A model generated the notes under the pieces. That model made no database searches and had not been told where the DNA came from. It saw only the letters and a program-made list of their open reading frames with translations. Source: Chloroflexota bacterium (GTDB lineage Bacteria > Chloroflexota > UBA4733). From it: a DNA stretch of 32,185 bases. The DNA lies in contig JAMCTA010000139.1 of the NCBI GenBank assembly GCA_023381895.1, forward strand, positions 1 to 32,185, read 5' to 3'. Shown here in pieces: positions 30,253-32,185 of this stretch (its first letter is position 1; every line of letters begins with the position of its first letter). The translations under genes and the position numbers were made by a program.

Positions 30253-31656
30253 GTGGCCGGAGGCGAGCCAGCGACGCCGCCGCCCTGGCGCCCGCGGTTG
30301 CGCTGGGGAACACGCTTGCCGGGCCTACTGCCGCCGCAGCCCCCGACAACACAGCCGCAGCTGCCGTTCACGCTCGTTGCTCCGTTTCTCCGCTGGGCAC
30401 TTAGCCTCAGCATTGCCGTGGGTTTCGCGCTGGGCAGCGCTCTGGCTATCGACCAAGCTGCCGGAGGGGTCGAGAGCCGGGGCTGGCTCGCGCTCGTGAA
30501 TGTCCACGCTGAGGTCCAGCTCACGGGCTTCGTCGCTCTGTTCATCCTAGCAGTTGCTGTACACTTCGTTCCCCGCCTGCGCGGCTCCGGTCTATACTGG
30601 CCGGCGCTGGCCCGCCCGGGGCTCGGCCTCGTTGCAGGGGGTAGCACCCTGGGAGCGCTAGCTGGCGCTTGTGCAGCGCTGTGGCCAGGTATTGCCCTAT
30701 TTGCTGGCGTAGCGGCGGCGGCAGCTTGGCTCACGAGCACCGGCTGCACTCTCGTGCTGATACTACTGATCGCCACGCTCCGTCATGGCCCGCCGATGTC
30801 CTGGCGCGGCGGCCTCGTGTCAATCCTGCTGCCCCTGGGCTTCGGCTGCTTCTCGTTGTGGGGCCTGCTCTCTCTTCGCAGCGTGCTGCTGCTTGCTGGT
30901 CTTGCTGGCATCTCCTTCCCCTCGTGGGGTGAGCCGCTGCTCCAACAGGGCCTCGTGTTTGCGGCCGAGCTACCCATTACGCTCGCTATTGCCGCGCGTC
31001 TGTTCCCTATCTACTTTGGCGTCGAGGTTGTACGTCTCGAGGTGCTCTTCGCCATCGGTGCCCTCGTCGAGATCGGGTCGTGGCTCCGTCTCGCTGCCCT
31101 GGCGTCCAATCACCGAGTGCTCCTACCGGGCGCCGATCTCTTGCTGGGGAGCGGCTGCCTCCTCTTCTGCGTCGCGTCTGGCCTTCCTGTGGGAATACGC
31201 CGCCAGATACGACGTGCTGATCCCCCAGCGCTGGTCATTGTCGCACGCTGGCCCAACCTCCTCATGCGCTCGGCCTCTGTGTGGCTTGCCCTTGCCGGAC
31301 TCGTACTGCTCTGGAACAGCGGCGCACGCTTGCTGAGCGGCGCTCCCGTTTTCGGAACCGATGCCATCACCCACACGGTCACAGTCGGCTATCTGACCCT
31401 GCTCATCCTGGGTGCGGGTGCTCGATTGCTCCCAGGCTTCGCGCGGCGCCGGCCACGAGCCGATCGGCGCATCCTCGTCGCTCTCCTGGCCGGTAACGCT
31501 GCTGCGATCTGTCGTGTCGTGCCTGCGCAGGCAGCGCTTGCCGGTGTGAGCAGTCCGGTGCTGACTGTCGCCTACGGCCTCTCCGGTCTGTGGGCGATCC
31601 TCGCGGTCGGCGCCTTTACCGTGTCGATCTGGCCGGCTCTCGCCGGGGCGGGGTAA
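30253..31656 (+). CDS. NnrS-like polytopic membrane protein (467 aa)
   Basis: An integral membrane protein with about 12 hydrophobic helices. The segment LVNVHAEVQLTGFVALFILAVAVHFVPRL resembles helices of NnrS and of haem-copper oxidase subunit I, with histidines that could bind haem. A later segment, DAITHTVTVGYLTLLILGAGARLLPGFA, repeats this pattern. NnrS proteins are haem/copper membrane proteins linked to nitric-oxide and nitrosative stress; that role is inferred only. The N-terminal ~45 residues are a Pro-rich cytoplasmic arm. I chose the GTG at 30253, five bases after TAGGAGGTG; the GTG at 30244 is part of the ribosome binding site. It converges with tusA. Confidence 0.75.
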   Translation: MAGGEPATPPPWRPRLRWGTRLPGLLPPQPPTTQPQLPFTLVAPFLRWALSLSIAVGFALGSALAIDQAAGGVESRGWLALVNVHAEVQLTGFVALFILAVAVHFVPRLRGSGLYWPALARPGLGLVAGGSTLGALAGACAALWPGIALFAGVAAAAAWLTSTGCTLVLILLIATLRHGPPMSWRGGLVSILLPLGFGCFSLWGLLSLRSVLLLAGLAGISFPSWGEPLLQQGLVFAAELPITLAIAARLFPIYFGVEVVRLEVLFAIGALVEIGSWLRLAALASNHRVLLPGADLLLGSGCLLFCVASGLPVGIRRQIRRADPPALVIVARWPNLLMRSASVWLALAGLVLLWNSGARLLSGAPVFGTDAITHTVTVGYLTLLILGAGARLLPGFARRRPRADRRILVALLAGNAAAICRVVPAQAALAGVSSPVLTVAYGLSGLWAILAVGAFTVSIWPALAGAG

Positions 31657-31709
31657 GCGCCAGGTGACGGCGTTGTCAGCGTCTGGGGTCCGGCTCTCTT
31701 GATGTAGCG

Positions 31710-32006
31710 CTACTCAGCGACGCCGAGCGCTTCGAGCTGCGTCGAGAGCTGCGCGAGAACCTTCGCCGGATCCTTGGCGGCAGCGGCGTCGCGCGACAGA
31801 TAGAGCCGCCACTGCGCCGTCCCCGCCGGCTCGATGGTCGTCGTATACCCTAGCTTGGCCGCTTCCCAAGGAATCGTGGAGAGCGCTGGAGCGTGATCAG
31901 TCAGCACTTCCAACGAATCGTCATGCTTGAGCTTCTTGAGCTGTTCAACAGCCTTCAGCATTGGAAAGGGGCAGATCTCACCCCGAACGTCCAGTACGCG
32001 TGCCAC
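31710..32006 (-). CDS. TusA/SirA-family sulfur carrier protein (98 aa)
   Basis: A small cytoplasmic sulfur carrier that holds sulfur as a persulfide on one cysteine. The signature RGEICPFPMLKAVEQLKKL contains the C-P-x-P motif with the active cysteine near residue 12, followed by LEVLTDHAPALSTIPWEAAKLGY, the family beta-alpha-beta core. It begins at GTG with GAGAGGAAC upstream. A C-terminal extension of about 25 residues (AAAKDPAKVLAQLSTQLEALG) goes beyond the usual ~80-aa length. It lies 28 bp downstream of a YeeE/YedE gene, the usual partner pair for thiosulfate uptake and sulfur transfer. Confidence 0.93.
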   Translation of the reverse strand: MARVLDVRGEICPFPMLKAVEQLKKLKHDDSLEVLTDHAPALSTIPWEAAKLGYTTTIEPAGTAQWRLYLSRDAAAAKDPAKVLAQLSTQLEALGVAE

Positions 32007-32034
32007 GTCTACTGTTCCTCTCTACTGTTACGAC

Positions 32035-32185
32035 CTATGCCAGGCGGCGGATGACTTGGACACCACCTGCCGCCCCGGTGAGCAGTCCCAGACCGAAAAT
32101 CCAGCCATTGAGACCAAGCGATGGAATCGCTGAGAAGAAGGCGCCAATTGTGCAGCCCGCGGCCAGCCCGGCGCCGGATCCCATG
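32035..32185 (-). CDS. YeeE/YedE (TsuA-like) thiosulfate transporter, 3' end only
   Basis: The window contains the last ~50 codons of a minus-strand gene; the rest lies beyond the right edge. The reading frame gives GSGAGLAAGCTIGAFFSAIP, then LNGWIFGLGLLTGAAGGVQV and IRRLA before the stop. The G-C-T-I-G-x-F motif with its cysteine in a hairpin loop is the hallmark of YeeE/YedE sulfur transporters, where cysteines relay thiosulfate. The tusA gene directly downstream, same strand, supports this. Confidence 0.85.
   Translation of the reverse strand, partial: MGSGAGLAAGCTIGAFFSAIPSLGLNGWIFGLGLLTGAAGGVQVIRRLA

Noticed and set aside
29238..30776. 512-aa minus-strand open frame
   Set aside because: Antisense shadow of the secreted and NnrS-like genes and of the orphan repeat; no start signal or family.

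Overview
The window looks like chromosomal DNA of a GC-rich thermophilic bacterium, most likely a member of Chloroflexota in or near the Thermomicrobia. This is inferred from gene style: a Tat-exported cupredoxin lipoprotein beside a membrane-anchored cytochrome c, a T-box in front of proS with no visible terminator, many GTG starts, and the type I-D CRISPR system. No rRNA gene or other taxonomic marker is present.

Left part (1-11620) is ordinary chromosome. It holds a small XRE-type regulator, a GNAT acetyltransferase remnant, a PHP-type histidinol-phosphatase, a two-gene ABC-2 exporter (minus strand), a cytochrome c and a cupredoxin lipoprotein (minus strand), proS behind a proline T-box leader, an ArsR/CadC-like sensor overlapping a cation-diffusion-facilitator exporter, a RimJ-type acetyltransferase, a small ORF behind a perfect GAAC-N4-GTTC SOS-type box, and an alpha/alpha-toroid protein.

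Centre (11803-26813) is a complete type I-D CRISPR-Cas locus, all on the plus strand: cas10d with an N-terminal HD nuclease, a free-standing small ORF that looks like the cas10d C-terminal/Cas11d part, csc2 (cas7d), csc1 (cas5d), cas3' helicase, cas6, cas4, cas1 and cas2, then an array of 61 repeats of 37 bp with 60 spacers. Genes are tightly packed with several TGATG overlaps, consistent with one operon. Cas10d (HD nuclease) and Cas3' (helicase) would together replace the usual Cas3. Csc2, Csc1 and the small subunit would build Cascade, Cas6 would process crRNA, and Cas4-Cas1-Cas2 would acquire spacers.

The most unusual content is around the array. Two decayed repeats preceded by a plausible promoter sit between cas2 and the array. 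Two more solitary repeat copies lie 0.85 and 3.2 kb beyond it, each upstream of an unrelated gene. All four off-array copies are altered at repeat position 24. Two spacer pairs look like homologous protospacers from related elements. One spacer carries a 13-nt piece of the repeat core, another ends in the reverse complement of the repeat end, and several contain perfect hairpins.

Right part (26814-32185) holds a scrambled serine-resolvase remnant, an intact HTH antitoxin-like gene overlapping a truncated PIN/VapC toxin, a methyltransferase, a secreted protein, an NnrS-like membrane protein, and on the minus strand tusA with the 3' end of a YeeE/YedE thiosulfate-transporter-like gene.
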